Shown here: piece after piece, positions 19,485-29,553 of the stretch
Layout: each line of letters opens with the position of its first letter
Position numbering within the stretch: the stretch's first letter is position 1
DNA from: Gracilaria domingensis
Taxonomy: Eukaryota > Rhodophyta > Florideophyceae > Gracilariales > Gracilariaceae
Assembly (NCBI GenBank): GCA_022539475.1
Contig: VCMS01000053.1
Coordinates: 124,001 to 188,000 of the forward strand
Length of the DNA: 64,000 nucleotides
Direction of reading: 5' to 3'
Program-made: the position numbers and the translations under genes
Notes under the pieces: model-generated
What the model was told of the DNA's origin: nothing
Database searches by the model: none
Seen by the model: only the letters and a program-made list of their open reading frames with translations

Positions 19485-21119
19485 ATGCTAACTTCCCTAA
19501 TCTCACTTGTCTTTTTGGCATTCGTCTTCTCGGTTCGTGCCACCTCTGCGACAGCTGCAGCCGACGCCGCTCGCTACGCCTTCATTGACCAATGCCACCT
19601 TCAGCAGGCCCTCATGCCCCCGCTGTTGTCTGCCATTCGCAACCAAGACCTTTCAGCCGCGAAGATTGCCTACATTGCTGCCCGTCCTCCGTACGAGCAG
19701 ATTGAAACCCTCGCGGTCATCTTCCCGGAGCTGGATGCTGCAATTGACGCACGCCCGTATGTATACGAAACTGGCGAGGATGACGCTGAGTTTGCCGGCT
19801 TTCATGTCTTGGAGCGTGCCATTTACAGGGATCAGCAGCTCAAATACATGTACGCGCATGCTCTCGCTCTCAACGACAGCGTCAATGCTCTCTGCAGCTA
19901 TCTGTACACGGCCGCTGATGTGTACACTCCAGGCGCCATTATGGCCGGCTCCGTCGCCCTCGCATTCGAGGTGCCTGCGAAGAAGGTTGCTAGTGAGGAG
20001 GAGACTTGGTCCGATCTCTCCTTGATGATTTTCCGTAACAACTGGCGTGGCATTTGGTCCCAGGTCAGCCCCTTCCTTCACATGCCCTCTGTGCGTCCCG
20101 CAACCAGTGCAGCCGTTACCAACGGTTACGAGGAACTGCAACGCGTGTACAACATGATCGATCCAGAGAATGACTTTTTCACCGAGAAGGGTGATGCTAG
20201 ACACTACAGTGCCGTCCCGGTCTCTGAGAGGAAGCACATCATTGACTACAGCTACAAGTTCGCTGTTGCACTCGAGCACCTACAAGCCGACTTAAAGGCT
20301 GAGTTTGCTGAGGAAGAAGAAGAGGAGGAGGAGGAAGTATCCGACATGGAGAAGAAATTCATGAGGGCTCCTGTCGTTGAGGGGCTCAAAGGATTCTTGG
20401 GCTTCTGTGAGGAGCAGCAGCAAAGTTTGGACAAGTTGCGAACCACCTTGAAGCAGCGCAATATGACCACTGCTCTGCGTGCATACACCGAGGCCCGTCC
20501 TGAGTATGAGCGTATTGAAGTCTTGGCCGGCGACTTTCCCTACCTGGATGCTAACATCGACGCTCGCCCGTACGCGTATGTTCGTGGTGAATTGGATGAG
20601 GAATGGAAGGGTTTCCATGCCGTCGAACGCGCCTTGTACAGAGATCATGACTTTGACGCTGCCATTCACTTCGCAGACATTTTGAAGGGCGATGTGGACA
20701 ATCTTTGCATGGCGTTGCAAGATGGTATCTGCGGCAAAGGTACGTTTTCTGCCAAGCGTACTTTCGGCGGAATGATTACGCTTGCGTATGAAGTTCCTGC
20801 CAAGAAGATCAGCTCCGAGGAGGAGACTTGGTCCGATCTGTCTGTTCTAATATTCCGTGAGAACATCAAGGGAATCTGGACTTTGTTGACGCCCTTTATG
20901 GAATACATGCCCGAGGAGAACAGAAAGAGCTTGACTATGGCCTACCGTGCTGCTAGAGACACCTTGGAATATGTTGCGGATCGCGGAAATGACTGGGACA
21001 ACGGTCTGAACTTTAAGATGTACTCAAATGTCCCCGTTTATGAAAGGAAGCGCATCTCTGACAACTTCTACGATTTGGCTCGTGCTCTTGTGGCTGCTCG
21101 TGACGTGCTGTTTGCGTGA
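19485..21119 (+). CDS. Secreted two-domain imelysin/EfeO-like protein
   Basis: A 544-residue protein with a clear signal peptide (MLTSLISLVFLAFVFSVRA) and two tandem, homologous imelysin-type helical domains, joined by an acidic linker (EEEEEEEEEVSD, ~residue 275). Each domain contains the metal-binding GxHxxE motif, GFHVLERAIYRD at residues 105-116 and GFHAVERALYRD near 375, plus matching blocks AYxxARPxYExIEVLA, DAxIDARPY and EVPAKKxxSEEETWSDLS. Bacterial EfeO proteins with this fold serve high-affinity ferrous iron uptake; imelysins were named as peptidases but most are thought to bind metal. A role in extracellular iron capture is an inference. It starts at the first ATG after a TATA-like box and is divergent to the STAND gene. 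No intron is visible. Confidence 0.85.
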   Translation: MLTSLISLVFLAFVFSVRATSATAAADAARYAFIDQCHLQQALMPPLLSAIRNQDLSAAKIAYIAARPPYEQIETLAVIFPELDAAIDARPYVYETGEDDAEFAGFHVLERAIYRDQQLKYMYAHALALNDSVNALCSYLYTAADVYTPGAIMAGSVALAFEVPAKKVASEEETWSDLSLMIFRNNWRGIWSQVSPFLHMPSVRPATSAAVTNGYEELQRVYNMIDPENDFFTEKGDARHYSAVPVSERKHIIDYSYKFAVALEHLQADLKAEFAEEEEEEEEEVSDMEKKFMRAPVVEGLKGFLGFCEEQQQSLDKLRTTLKQRNMTTALRAYTEARPEYERIEVLAGDFPYLDANIDARPYAYVRGELDEEWKGFHAVERALYRDHDFDAAIHFADILKGDVDNLCMALQDGICGKGTFSAKRTFGGMITLAYEVPAKKISSEEETWSDLSVLIFRENIKGIWTLLTPFMEYMPEENRKSLTMAYRAARDTLEYVADRGNDWDNGLNFKMYSNVPVYERKRISDNFYDLARALVAARDVLFA

Positions 21120-22505
21120 GACTTTTCGAAGGCGTTAGGTCCTTGGGCTGCTAGAACTGCGCATATATGTATGGCATTTGTTCGAAGACAACACCAATTT
21201 TCTTTTTCGCACCACAGGCTTGCCTGAAGTCTTATGCAAATTCTTATTGCCGGCAACCTGGCAGCCAGTTTCAAACCAACACCTCCGAGAGTAGCATCTC
21301 AAGAATTCATGACATATCTACGATAAACCTTTGCAGGAGACTCCCCAAAAACCCTGTGCAGGTGTATTCCATAAAGCCTGGCATGGGAGATGGCACAGCC
21401 ATAGTAACCTAACTCTGCTAAGCCATCATCCCGTTTCGGCTCAGAAAACGTTTCGTACAAGGAAGTCTGCGAAAGAGAACTTGCACCGCCGCTTTTCCAA
21501 TTCCAACATGTGCCGCCCCAGCTCACAAGATATTCTTCCATTAGTATACATGTTTATCTCGTCCAGAGAGCTCTGGGTGCCACCCAGCCGAATAATGCAG
21601 CCATTCCTTCCTGGAGCATGCCATGGAGTATAACGTCAACATTTACTCTCTGTCCTTGTCGGACCAGTGTACCATCGAAAATAGCTGCTCAACGGCACCA
21701 CCGTTCAAGCTGAACGGAAGCATATGGTCCTGCGAAAGAGTTTATAATCTGCTGGACCTCAATGACATAGTTCTGTATAGAATACGGAGATTCGAAGTTT
21801 TGAACTCTCGCCACATCACCTCTAAAGAAGAAGATGAGTGTATCAGCCAGATTGCGTTGGTCTCGTACAGGAAAAGGTAGTAGACAGGATTGGCCCTCAG
21901 TATTGCTCTAGGTTGCCGCGACGGCGGAGAAAAGGATTAACCGTATCTGATTGCTGATGCGATTTACGCAGGCGACAGTTAACTCTTAAGAAATTTGTCT
22001 CAGATGAGGTGGTCGCCCGCGAATGAGCTTACGAAGAAGATGGGCGTGATTACTGATTTCTTTCTCAGAAAGTTTGTTCGTTCTGTGGAAGCCGGATATG
22101 ATGGGGCGATATATGCTGTTCGTTGCCAATAGCATTACCACCGATATCACCTGTCGACCGACAATCGGAGCAACCAATGCCTATTGATAAGAACTCCTCT
22201 TCCCATACAAACGAAAAGAAAGTTATATTTGCTTCTCACCATTCTCCTTCACTTTTAACCCTCGGACTCTGTGCATCTGTCTCCTATTCCATCATGAGTT
22301 AAAAAGATGCAGATACACGCGCATTCTTTCGTTTCGCTGGCTCTCTCTCGCTTAGTGTTCGAACAAGAGCCAAATGAATGTAACTTTCCTCCTTCTACCC
22401 GCTCGGTGTTCTGTCCAAAACATGTTAATACACAGTTCATAGTGTTATATCTTCTTTTGTACAGCCTGTTTTCGACATCCTGCTCAAGAGAAAAAGTGAT
22501 TACTC
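21120..22505. other. Intergenic downstream of imelysin gene, no gene recognised
   Basis: About 1.4 kb with only short random frames. This stretch has no counterpart in the duplicated copy, where the imelysin remnant joins almost directly to the repeat arm. Confidence 0.5.
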
Positions 22506-22509
22506 ACGC

Positions 22510-23482
22510 TCTTATCGTTCTTATCCTAAACCAGCAAACCGTGCAAAGAAACGCAGCAACTTAATAGTAATCATTAGCACCCTGTACAGACCTAAGAAGA
22601 CCAATCAACTTTACTTGTGCGCCAGTGATCCTGACTAAATCAGCTGAACTATCAAGACATGCCACTCTTTTACTTTGAAAACTGGGGGAGAAAGGGATAG
22701 AGAGCGCAGAAGCAGGCACAAGCAAGTGAGAGACAAAGAGTTTTAATAGGAGTAGACTATCTAACATTACCTAGACCTTCTTGTAAAAGGAAAGTTATAT
22801 CGTCAATACCATCAACTCTCGTGCACACCGAACAAGTACACTGGGTACATCACGCATCTCAGGTTTAGCATCTAAGGCTCTGACCCGGGTCTACCACAGG
22901 GAGACACGACCATCCTCAGGTGTAAGCTGAAGAACGATCGGTCTTTATGGCTTTGACAATCGTGAGTACCAGAGTGTAGTACCACAGTGAGAACAGCCAT
23001 CCCTCCCGTTGAATGGTTATCGGCTGACTTTCTGGCTTTGTGAGGTGTGCACGAGGTTATGGTATTGAACGATAGTAACTTACCAAGCGAAACAAGCACA
23101 GAACACTATAAACAAAAAAACAAACACGATGGAAGAGATTGAGAAACAGAGTAGTCAGTAAACGAAAGTAATGTTGCCGCTGTCGACCAAAGAAAGAAAA
23201 ATGATGAACGTACAGGTTAGGAATCGAAGGTCTAATAATGAAATATAGGTAATGTGCACGGATCATGAATGATTGTGAGATGATGTAGGAAAGAATGAGC
23301 CTGTGCTCTGATGAATGACGTTGATGAGAGTAGGTCAGAAATGTGTGGGGAGTTGATGGCCGGAGGCTTTTATAGTGGTCTGATGCAAATGAAAGTCACA
23401 GCGCTTGCTGATGTCAAAATCCGGACTCTCGGAGAGATCCACGTCAACATCAACGTGACTCCAATTATAAGTGAGAGAAAGA
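22510..23482 (-). repeat. ~1-kb repeat arm, copy R1
   Basis: Similar over its length to R2 (25222-26165, same orientation) and R3 (26515-27335, inverted). Read on the - strand it looks like a transcription unit: a TATA box CTATAAAAGCC at 23365-23375, a 5' splice consensus GTAAGT at 23078-23083 and a short frame ending ..VVSPCGRPGSEP just before 22870. The 43-residue segment GMAVLTVVLHSGTHDC.. to the stop is conserved in all three copies. I do not recognise the peptide, and it may be non-coding. An inverted stub of the arm recurs at 23866-23918. Confidence 0.65.
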
Positions 23483-23917
23483 GAGAGAAAGACAGGAGAG
23501 GAGGGGAGGGAAGGGGAGGGAAGGCGTGGGGCAACATCCACCACAAAGAGCGAAGGCGATAATTGCATTACCTGTTCATTTGTTCCACAGGTGACAATTC
23601 GAGTTGTCACCTCACGGCTGTAGCTAATGCTTTCGTCCGGCTTTTGTTGGACAGAACGAAACAAAGCATTGTGTCACGTTGAGCTCCATGCCAGCGCACT
23701 CTACCATCCTGTTTGATAGGAAGTTCCTTGCAGGCGAATTCAACAACGCAGCACAGGTCACATCCCGGTATCAACCCGAATTATCAGCAGTAGAGTAAAT
23801 GAACAGGCAATTCAGGTATCGCCTACCTTTTTACAGTTGTGGTCACCTATTCCCCATCTCCCTCTCTCACTTATAATTGGAGTCACGTTGATGTTGACGT
23901 GGATCTCTCCGAGAGGT
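23483..23917. repeat. Centre of the R1 palindrome with truncated inverted arm
   Basis: The spacer contains small inverted repeats such as TGACAATTCGAGTTGTCA and is similar, in direct orientation, to the R2/R3 spacer at 26170-26514. From 23866 the sequence is the reverse complement of 23430-23482 (AACGTGACTCC..). It ends abruptly at the junction with the duplicated STAND gene fragment. Confidence 0.6.
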
Positions 23918-24112
23918 GACACGGTGCGCATACCCGAACGCGGAGAGTTCGGTGGAGTTGACGGCGATATCGTATCGCAGTTCTTGACATTCTCGTGGCA
24001 GAGCGCACACCGTGCTCGAGATTCGCTTTCCTACGCGGTAGCGCTTCCCAGCAATGGACAGCGCCAGAGATATGGTATTCACAAGTGAAACAACCTGATG
24101 GGCGATGTTCAT
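23918..24112 (-). pseudogene. STAND gene fragment (N-terminal 65 codons), duplicated
   Basis: Reading from 24112, MNIAHQVVSLVNTISLALSI followed by GKRYRVGKRISS..ECQELRYDIAVNSTELSAFGYAHRVT matches the first ~64 residues of the STAND protein encoded at 18781-18590. The copy breaks off at GGTGACACGGTGCGC and is fused there to the R1 inverted-arm stub. No NTPase or WD40 part is present. Confidence 0.9.
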
Positions 24113-24918
24113 GGCCGCGCCAGTAGAGCTCGGAGCATGTGGTGTCGAGATACCGTCGGTACATTTGTACTTTATGAGCGTTGATTAAGGGCACGACCGG
24201 GCTGATGACCCACGCGCGTCGCGAAAGGCGGGCAGAGCTGAGTAGAACTCACTGAAGTAGCCCTTACCGCACACGTCTCTGTAGGAGAACAAACCCTAAA
24301 CTTTGACCCGGCCGTGTGGCCCCGAGTCAACTTTGTGGGCGCTCACGTGAGCGCTGCTCGTGCGCCGCCTTTTATGTGTTCGCATCGTCACGAACTTATT
24401 GTTGTTGTTGCGGTTGTGTTTATAGGAACGGTGGAGCTTGATTTTCCGCTCCTACGCTTGGGTTTGCTCTAGACTCAAGGACCTATATTACCTTTACATC
24501 GCAGCCACTGACCACTTCTCAGTAGCAGCCCTACACCTATCAGCTACGACGAGGAAGTAGTAGGTATCTTATATGTTTCTCATCGTGACGGCGTGAAGGT
24601 TGATCTGAAACGGAACGCCGTCTATCTACCGGACGGATGAGTCCCTTAAACCACGTCGCAAGCGCTCCCAAACTCATGTCACCGCCGTGGTCGGGGCTGG
24701 TTTTCGTGCGCTGCGTCGCCTTGAGAGCACCTCTTAAGTTCTTAAGTTCATGTGCGTGCGGATACGTCCACAGCCTCAACGTATCCGCACGCACATGCGC
24801 GCGCATCTTGCTTAATCTGCTGCGGTGCAGCCCTAGCCCTGTATAACTACGGCGCTCAACAAGCGTGTTCCTTTATCTATCTCCCTTCTAGTCTCGATTG
24901 TTCGCTTTGCCAACTTTT
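24113..24918. pseudogene. Duplicated bidirectional promoter region, degenerate
   Basis: Blocks at 24180-24370 match 18850-19030, blocks at 24580-24720 match 19090-19280, and 24835-24918 matches 19365-19467. Segments unique to this copy lie between them (for example 24385-24575). No intact gene starts here. Confidence 0.75.
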
Positions 24919-25205
24919 CTACGCGCATGCTGTCGTTCTCAACGACAGAGTCAATGCTCTGTGCAGCTATCTGTAGAAGGCGGCTGATGTGTACACTCCA
25001 GGCCCCATCTCTTGGGCTCTGTGAGGAGCAACAAAAAGTTTGGCTGCAAACCACCTTGAAACCGAGCAATATGACCACTTCTCCCAGCCCATATACCACG
25101 GCTCGTCCTGAGTAGGAGCGTACTGATGTCTTAGCCGGCGACCTTCCCGACCTGGATGCGAACACTGACGCTTGCTCGTACACGTATGGTTGTGGTGAAA
25201 AAGAA
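24919..25205 (+). pseudogene. Imelysin gene fragments, duplicated and deleted
   Basis: 24919-25010 matches 19849-19945 of the intact gene (YAHALALNDSVNALCSYLY..), with a stop replacing Tyr. 25012-25205 matches 20397-20590 (CEEQQQSLDKLRTTLK.. to YAYVRGE), with further stops. The start codon, the signal peptide and both GxHxxE motifs are missing. The piece between the two segments was deleted. The remnant runs straight into repeat arm R2. Confidence 0.88.
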
Positions 25206-25221
25206 AGAGAGTACTAACAAT

Positions 25222-26165
25222 CATATCGTTCTTATCCTAAACCAGTACTCCTTGCAAAGAAATGCAGAAATCTGAGAGTCATCGTTAACAATCTGCACAA
25301 AACAAAGAGCAATGAACTATAATTTGGCAACAACTATCTTGACCAAATCAGCTGGCTATCAAGACATGCCGCACTTTTGCTGTGAAAAATGGTGTAGAAA
25401 AAGATAGAGCGTAGAAGCAAGCACAAGCAATTGAGAGACAAAGAGTTTTAATAGGAGTGGATTATCTAACAATACCTAGACCTTCTTGTAAAAGGAAAGT
25501 TATATCGTCAACAACATCAGCTCTCGTGCACACCAAACAAGTACACACGGCACATCACGCATCTCAGGTTTAGCATCTAAGGCTCTGACCTGGGTCTGCC
25601 ACAGGGAGACACGACCGTCCTCAGGTGTAAGCTGAAGAACGCTCGGTCTTTATGGTTTCGACAATCGCGAGTACCGGTGTGTAGTACCACAGTGAGAACA
25701 GCCATCCCTCCCGATGAAATGGTTATCGGCTGACTTTCTGGCCTTGTGAGGTTGTGCACGAGGTTAAGGTGTTGAACGATGATAACTTACCAAGTGTGAT
25801 AAACACAGAACACTGCAGGCAAAAAACAGGATGGCAGAGATGTCAAACAGAGCAGTCAGTAAACAAAAGAAATGTCGCCGTTGTCGATTATAGAAAGCAA
25901 AATGATGAACGTACAGGTTAGGAATCGAAGGTCGCCTCATTAAATATAGGTACTGTAGAAGTAGCATGAATCACTGAGAGTTGATTAGAAGACGAATGAG
26001 CTTGGCTCTTTGATGATTGACGTTGATGAGGGCACCTCAGAAATGTGCGGGGAGCTGAGGGCAAGAGGCTTTTATACTGGTCTGACGCAAGTGAAGTTCA
26101 CAGCGCTTGCTGAAATTCTGGACTCTCAGTAAGCTCCACGTTCACATCAACGTTACTGAAATTAT
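25222..26165 (-). repeat. ~0.95-kb repeat arm, copy R2
   Basis: Direct copy of R1. The TATA box (AGTATAAAAGCC, ~26066-26077), the GTAAGT site at 25785-25790 and the conserved short frame GMAVLTVVLHTGTRDC..CGRPRSEP are kept. It forms the left arm of a large palindrome with R3. Confidence 0.7.
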
Positions 26166-26514
26166 GAGAAAGTGAGAGAGAGGAGCGACGGCCACTGGGA
26201 AGCGTGCAGACGACACCTGTATTGCCTGTTCATTTGGTCCACTGCTGACAATTCGAGTTGTCATCGCACAACTGTGACTAATGCTTTGTTTCGAATTGTG
26301 TCAAACTGGAAAGAAAGAAAGTATTCTATCAACTCTTTCAAATTGAGCCACATGCCAAAGCTCTCTGCCATCGTGCATGCAAGAGTGTTTCTTCCATGGC
26401 AGTTAATTAATGCAGCACAGGTCAATTCGAATTGTCAGCCATGGGACAAATGACCATATAATGCGGGTATCGTCTACCCGCTTTCCAGTCATTTTCGCTC
26501 TCCTTTCTCTCTCT
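26166..26514. repeat. Spacer of the R2/R3 palindrome
   Basis: A ~350-bp centre separating the inverted arms, with internal small palindromes (GACAATTCGAGTTGTC; CAATTCGAATTG). It is similar in direct orientation to 23560-23830 at R1. Confidence 0.55.
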
Positions 26515-27335
26515 TACAACTGTAGTCACGCTGATGTTGACGTGGAGTTTGAGAGAGTCCGGATTCCAGCAAGCACTGTGACCTTCACGTGCGTCAGGCC
26601 AGTATTAAAGCGTCTGTCCATAAGCTCCCCCCACATTTCTGGTGTTCTCGCATCATCGTCAATCATCAGAGCTAAGAGCTGAAACTCATTCGTCTTTCTC
26701 ATCATCTCTCAAGCATTCATTCTCTATGCACAATAGTTATCTTTTATTATTGGACTTTGGACTCTAGCCTGTACGTCCATCATTTTTGCTTCCTTTCATC
26801 GATAGCCGCAAAACTTCTTTTGTTTACTGACTACCTCGTTTTTTCTTTTTTCCTTTTCCTGCTTTTCTGTTTGCAGTGTTCTGCTTTTGCTTTTCTTGGA
26901 AAGTTATCATCGTTCAATATCTTAACCTCGTGCACAACCTCCCAAGGCCAGAAAGTCAGCCGATAACCATTTCATCGGGAGGGATGGCTGTTCTCACTGT
27001 GGTAGTACACTCTGGTACTCACGATTGTCGAAACCATAAAGACCGAGCGTTCTTCAGCTTAGATCTGAGGACGGTCGTGTCTCCCTGTGGCAGACCCAGG
27101 TCAGAGCCTTAGATGCTAAACCTGAGATGCGTGATGTGCCGTGTGTACTTGTCTGGTGTGCACGAGAGTTGACAGTGTTGACGATATAACTTTTACTAGA
27201 AGGTCTAGGTTATGCTAGATAGTGCACTGCTACTAAAACTGTTTGTCTCTCAATTGATTGAGTTTGATTGTACGCTCTCTATCTCTTTCTACACCATTTT
27301 GCACAATAAAAGCGCGGCATGTCTTGACAGCCAAG
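26515..27335 (+). repeat. Repeat arm R3, inverted copy
   Basis: Reverse complement of R2 from its inner end to about 25345. The short conserved frame is present on the + strand up to 27112 (GMAVLTVVVHSGTHDC..CGRPRSEP). The TATA box has decayed to AGTATTAAAGC and the GTAAGT site to GAAAGT (~26899). Confidence 0.7.
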
Positions 27336-28429
27336 ATGACCGTCTCTCTCATCTATAACTTGAACAGCAGCAGAAAAATGAGAGCATCTCCATGCTCGTT
27401 CTCTTCATCTTTTGCTGCTGCTGCTCTTGAAAGAGTTGCTCCGATGTCGTGAAGGTAACGTCAAGCCGAACACTGCAGCGGAACGCAGACCTTGGCATGC
27501 GTTCTGCTGGCTTTCAAAACACGTGCACGATATCATTGTCAAACGTTTCAAGGATAGAACAGCATCTATAGATATACGCCCCCTGTGCAAGCGCAAACTG
27601 GACGATGTTGTCGTCCATGAGCGGGCAATTGCTTCTGAAACGCGCACGAACGGGCTGCGTCAAGTTCGAAGCGCTACGCCAATGATAGCGTGTCGCGGTG
27701 GCACTTGCTCGGCTGCGGACTGCGCGTGAATTGAGTATCATGTGCTGATCAGCGTTTTGCGCATGTTGTGCATCTGCGCAGGTGCAAGTTGGTTTGTACA
27801 CAAGAAAGCAGGAAAAAAAACTGTGAGCGTGAAGGCGTGGCGATTTTGTGAGAAGATGATGAAGCTGTTCATGTAGCGCAGAAGATGTGATGGTGAGCAT
27901 CAGAGTTGTGGCACGGCGGGAATCAAGTAAGGATAAGTGCTGTGCGTGTTTCGAGAGTATGAGGATAGCTGTAGCAGTGGCATTACACATGGCTGGCCCT
28001 TGGTTGGCTATGACGCACAAAGGGCTTTCTGCCCGGTCTACATACGGTGTTTGACTGCGTGGACCACAATGTGATGATGGTCTACACGCATCATGCAAGT
28101 AGTGATGCAGACCGCAAAAATGGGCGGCAGGGAAAGGAATGGTAGGACGATGATGATGATGTTTGCAGAAAAATGATTCAGAAATGAAAGGGATTATAGG
28201 GATTAACTGCGTGCTGCGGCACGCAGGAGTGCGCGATGCTGCTACTGAAGGTAAGCATGCGCTTTTGTAACTTTGGCTGCTTGCAGCCTGTTACACGTGT
28301 ACTGAAGGTAAGCCTCTGCGCTTTCTCCGATATGTGTGTGTCAAAAGTTTTGACTCAAAACGGATGCTGGACAATTGACAGTTGAGCAAGCTGTTGTGCG
28401 GACAGGTCTGTGAATGCTGATCAAGCGCG
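27336..28429. other. Intergenic, no convincing gene
   Basis: A 194-codon frame on the - strand (28098-27514) has no recognisable motif and unconvincing composition, so it is not called. TACTGAAGGTAAGC occurs twice, at ~28243 and ~28299. Confidence 0.4.
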
Positions 28430-29400
28430 GCGCCTTTTGCAATGCGGCGAGCTTTGGCGCGAGCGCCAAGTCGAGGCGCAGCACCGCGTGGCACAAGCAG
28501 TGCGGGAGAGCGACGATCTGCAAGCGCAGCGCGCCACGTGGAGGCCGCGCGCGCGCACGGCGCGGAGCAATTTTTGTTGTTGCGGCACGCTCTGCGCGCG
28601 TCGCTGCAGCGTTGCCGACCTGAGCCGCCGGCCGAATGAAGGCGGGACAGGTAGCAGCGCGCGCCGCTTACAGCGTGCACAGCGCGCGTGGCGCGTCGAT
28701 CGTGCTCCGCGCGACGACTTGTTGCGCGCCGCGCCACCCGTGCCGCCGCCGCGCCGCGCCGCGCCGCGCCGCGCCGGCCGTCGCCGCCGCGCGCGCGCCG
28801 CGCCCTGCGCGCGCCGCGCCGCGGCGCGCGGCGACAGCGCGGCGTGACGGCGCGCGCGCGCGCGCGCGCGCGCGCGCCGCGGCGGCAATCGGCGCGGCGC
28901 GTTTGGAAACGACGCGCAATTCCCGCACCGCGCAAGTGCGCCGCGCGCCGCGCGCGCAAGTGCGACGGCGCGCGCCGCGCGCCAAAACGTTGTAAGCGGC
29001 TCGCCGCGCGGCGCTGCTTGTTGTCGCGCGCGCACACGTGACTCGCGCGCCGCGCTGCTGGCCGCCGCGCGCCGCGCAATCTGTAAACAATCTCCGCGCA
29101 CCGCGCGCGCGCGCGCGCCGCCGCCGCTGCCGCCGCCGCGACGTAGCGCGCGCCGCCGCCGCGGGCCGCGCGGCCGGCCGCCGCCGCGCTGTCAGGCGCG
29201 CGTGGCCTTGCGCGCGCGCCGCCGCGCCGCGTGCTGCCCCGCGCGCGCGCGGCGCTTTCGCCGCCGTGAGCTGGCGCGCGGGCGCCCGCCGCGCGAGAGA
29301 GGCGCGCCGCGGCGCAGGCGGCGGCGGGTGCGATGCGCGCGCGCGCGCGGGCGCGCGTGGGCGCGCGTGGAGGGCGACAGGATGCGCTCGCACACGGCGC
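28430..29400. repeat. CG-dinucleotide-dense low-complexity island
   Basis: Nearly 1 kb built largely from GCGC/CGCG runs, including an almost pure GC alternation at about 28850-28878. It gives long Arg/Ala-rich frames in most frames on both strands, none of which looks like a protein. It lies upstream of the secreted protein gene at 29554. Similar, shorter islands lie at ~31200-31400, ~35700-36110 and ~44500-44900, each at gene 5' ends. Confidence 0.75.
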
Positions 29401-29416
29401 GCGATGCGCGTGCACG

Positions 29417-29425
29417 GTATAAACA
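29417..29425 (+). promoter_or_regulatory. TATA box of the secreted CBM-like protein gene
   Basis: GGTATAAAC stands out as the first AT-rich motif after the CG-dense island, about 130 bp before the ATG at 29554. Confidence 0.5.
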
Positions 29426-29553
29426 GATTGCATGCTTGTGCGTTGGCGCGCGCCGCCGCTTTGCGCCACAACTTGTCGGCTGTTGACGTGCAGCGGAGAC
29501 GCAAAACTCTCAAAACAACACGCGAAAAAGCGCACTCCACCGCGTTGCACAAC

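Noticed and set aside
23837-24088. 83-codon + strand frame
   Set aside because: It reads across the junction of a repeat arm and the antisense of a duplicated STAND fragment, so it is chimeric and meaningless.
27514-28098. 194-codon frame on the - strand
   Set aside because: No motif, unremarkable composition for chance, no promoter and no copy elsewhere in the window.
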